Assembly (NCBI GenBank): GCA_028023455.1
Contig: JAQFVV010006473.1
Span: 186,001 to 250,000, forward strand
Reading direction: 5' to 3'
DNA from: Epiperipatus broadwayi
Taxonomy: Eukaryota > Onychophora > Udeonychophora > Euonychophora > Peripatidae
Length of the DNA: 64,000 nucleotides
The notes beneath the pieces are model-generated. The model was given only the letters and a program-made list of their open reading frames with translations. It did not search any database and was not told the origin of the DNA. The position numbers and the translations under genes were made by a program. Numbering within the stretch: the first letter of the stretch is position 1; each line of letters opens with the position of its first letter. Shown here one piece after another: positions 63,349 to 64,000 of this stretch.

Positions 63349-64000
63349 TTTATTCTAATATCTCAAATTTGATCTCTCAAAAATCTTAGACAATTTTATA
63401 ACTCCATTTGTATTTCTCACTTCCTTGCTTTTTAAAATTATATTTACTCTTTTGATAAAAGATTTAATTTTATTAATTGTTTTACAATTTATCTATTTTA
63501 CTGTATGTCTGTTTCTTTTCTCCTACCGATATAATAATAATGTTAAAATAATTTTACTTGATCATTGACCTTAGTTATAATTTCATTAATAATATTAACT
63601 GATTAAAATAGATTTTTAAAAAATCTTCAATTCATCTGTAATTTTATCAATTCTTTAAACATTTTAAGCCACATCTTTTTATTACTATGGTTCAATGTAT
63701 TTAATTTAATTATAATTTTTTCTTAACATATTTCTTTCACATCCATTATTAATATATTATTTTACCTTTTCAATAAATTTTTTTTTTTTTTATTATTAAT
63801 ATATATTTTTTACTACCTTAATATTTTTTGGAGTTTTATTAATCACTTTTTTTTCCAATAAAAATAGATTTATTTTTCAATATATTAGATTAGATTTATG
63901 CTTTCTTTAATTTTTTATTTTTTCCTTGCAAATTTGTTTAGTGGATTTTTTTTTCTTTTTAGTTTAATAAAAGTTTTGTCTACTTATGTTTACTTTTTTA
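63349..64000. other. AT-rich spacer, no gene seen
   Basis: T-rich runs only. Confidence 0.45.

Overview
This window is strongly AT-rich eukaryotic DNA, and almost everything recognisable in it is transposable-element sequence. No host protein gene, rRNA or functional tRNA could be supported. The elements (several non-LTR clades, Penelope-like elements, a gag/protease remnant, long TAA-type microsatellites) point to a repeat-rich invertebrate animal. The exact group cannot be fixed from sequence alone.

Layout. 0-0.5 kb: the GIY-YIG end of a Penelope-like element (PLE). 0.6-6.1 kb: AT-rich spacer with hairpins, (TA)n tracts and one foldback carrying a hammerhead-ribozyme motif. 6.1-11.5 kb: a truncated LINE (A, plus strand) and an L1-like LINE (B, minus strand), tail to tail, with TAA-type microsatellite at every outer junction and between them. 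12.1-13.2 kb: a decayed satellite with a period near 60 bp. 13.2-23.3 kb: a LINE endonuclease fragment, an apparently intact two-ORF LINE (C) with its 3' end present three times, and a frameshifted LINE (D), again separated by TAA arrays, one of them 295 units long. 24-36 kb: AT-rich spacer holding further hammerhead motifs, two of them as inverted pairs inside large palindromes, plus a tRNA-Gly-like sequence. 36.4-41.9 kb: a minus-strand PLE reverse transcriptase region abutting an RTE-type LINE whose endonuclease half is inverted and carries a foldback insertion with a 12-bp target duplication. 41.8-48 kb: a dispersed repeat, a regulatory-looking tandem array and a gag/aspartic-protease remnant. 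48-64 kb: mainly AT-rich spacer with short inverted-terminal elements, a second satellite locus, two more foldbacks of the 3.3-kb family and an old tandem array at 62 kb.

Two themes stand out. First, four different LINEs plus one LINE fragment all border (TAA)n microsatellite, which suggests repeated insertion into, or expansion at, such arrays. Second, five distinct loci carry hammerhead-type cores (CUGANGA, GAAA, short palindromic stem III, cleavable UH) inside foldback repeats, one of them (28.2 kb) with its core motifs undamaged. Hammerhead motifs are known from Penelope-like elements, and PLE coding sequence is present in this same window.
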